64,000 bases of DNA from Rodentolepis nana (taxonomy: Eukaryota; Platyhelminthes; Cestoda; Cyclophyllidea; Hymenolepididae): assembly GCA_900617975.1 (NCBI GenBank), contig UZAE01012046.1, positions 7,136 through 71,135 on the forward strand, in the 5' to 3' direction. The notes below the pieces were generated by a model, which saw only the letters and a list, made by a program, of their open reading frames with translations, was not told the DNA's origin and made no database searches. Made by a program: the position numbers and the translations under genes. Positions 63,110 through 64,000 of the stretch are shown here, piece after piece (within the stretch, counting starts at the first letter, position 1; each line of letters begins with the position of its first letter).

Positions 63110-64000
63110 GGTGGCCAGACACTAGTTGGAGAAGCATATACCTACAACCAGTAGCTTACAAATTTGTCTGTTGTGCCTGGGTTGCCACTTTTAAGCGTGT
63201 GTGTCCGTGGGTCCTTGAAACTCTAAGCCCATTGGTTGGCCGAAAATACGAGCTAAATGAAGCTGGATGCGATTTGTTAATATTGGCAGTTACTTAAGGC
63301 TCTTTTTGACACGAGGATAATATTATGTATGATGAGTCATCGTTGTGGACGTTCTAAAATTGGCTAATTGACTAAAGTGCAAATAAAACAGTTACCTCAA
63401 TACGCTAACTCAATACAGTCATTGAAATAACTCTTAAATTTAAAATATTCACGGAAAACTTTTGGACATTTTATGCAACAGAAGTTTATTTTTGCAATGA
63501 TCACTCAATTTTCTTATTCTTCTATCATCTAACTGGTATATTAATAAAAACCTTTTTTAAAAGAAATTAATTTATTTGTAGTTAACTTTGTGCTTTATAC
63601 TTAGAAGTTAAGTTGAATTCACCATATTTTATTACGATTGAAGTTAAGCTCAATTCTTCAATTATGCTAATTTTCTGCGGGAACTCCCACTTCTTGAAGA
63701 TATTATGAGAGTCTCCAACCATGAAAGCTTTACTTTGACAAAATTAAAATTTTGCGTTGCTTAACTTAAATGAAAAGGTATTTAACGGTGCTTGATTTAT
63801 TAGTTTCATTCATCATCATCATTATTTCATTTTCATTCATGGAAATACATATTTAATAGGATTCCATGACTTATTTCATATTCAATGTGATTTTTAAACC
63901 ACCTATGAATAGAAACATTAGAATTTAAAGTGCAATTTCAATCCAACCCAATCTTTCTGATACACCGTTTGCAGATGTGCCGGACTGTTTGACAGGTATT
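63110..64000. promoter_or_regulatory. 5' flank of the TASK-type channel
   Basis: This flank probably holds the promoter or 5' UTR of the minus-strand channel. No specific element was recognised. A short CATCATCATCATTATTTCATT-like low-complexity patch lies near 63810. No other gene is visible. Confidence 0.35.

Noticed and set aside
1..64000. CRISPR arrays, operons, rRNA and tRNA genes
   Set aside because: No regularly spaced direct repeats, no gene clusters with short spacing, and no tRNA or rRNA signature were noticed; gene structure is eukaryotic. A covariance-model scan would be needed to exclude a tRNA.

Overview
This is an AT-rich metazoan window with spliced protein genes, long introns and many retroelement relics. 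The organism is most likely a flatworm. Supporting hints are the SVOP introns, which tend to lengthen toward the 3' end as described for schistosomes, and a repeat family resembling the LTRs of flatworm gypsy or TRIM elements. This is inference; no single sequence here proves the phylum.

Layout. At the left end (about 0.8-3.9 kb, +) is an asteroid/ASTE1-like XPG-family gene of two visible exons, 1,025 codons, with degraded nuclease residues and a long basic tail. Converging on it is an 11-exon SVOP-type major facilitator transporter (17.0 to 4.3 kb, -, 557 residues). The poly(A) signals of these two genes lie only a few bases apart. Divergent from SVOP is a compact two-exon gene (18.56-19.21 kb, +, 189 residues) whose C-terminus matches the Ku-binding tail of PAXX, a non-homologous end-joining factor. 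From 19.2 to 60.2 kb there is no intact gene, only repeats and decayed elements. At the right end is a two-exon TASK-type two-pore potassium channel (63.08 to 60.16 kb, -, 499 residues) with filter, pH-sensor and gating residues at human TASK-1 numbering.

Repeats. Two families dominate. Family A is an LTR-like TGTGG...CTACA unit of about 240-340 bp with no internal region visible. Two copies have perfect 4-bp target duplications, so these look like solo LTRs or TRIM relics. Family B is a SINE-like retroposon of about 300-330 bp, ten copies, several flanked by 11-17 bp target duplications, with a short AT-rich tail. Read antisense, most copies that keep the sense 5' end present a strong 5' splice-donor motif. 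Other elements are a 1,290-bp mariner with good terminal repeats but a broken transposase, a probable Mutator-like transposase relic beside a foldback repeat, a scrambled LINE fragment, and a decayed transporter copy inside the last SVOP intron.

The genes do not form an operon or shared pathway. A possible neuronal theme (SVOP and a K+ channel) is probably chance. All exon boundaries were read by hand from splice consensus, reading phase and family similarity; none was checked with transcripts or database searches.
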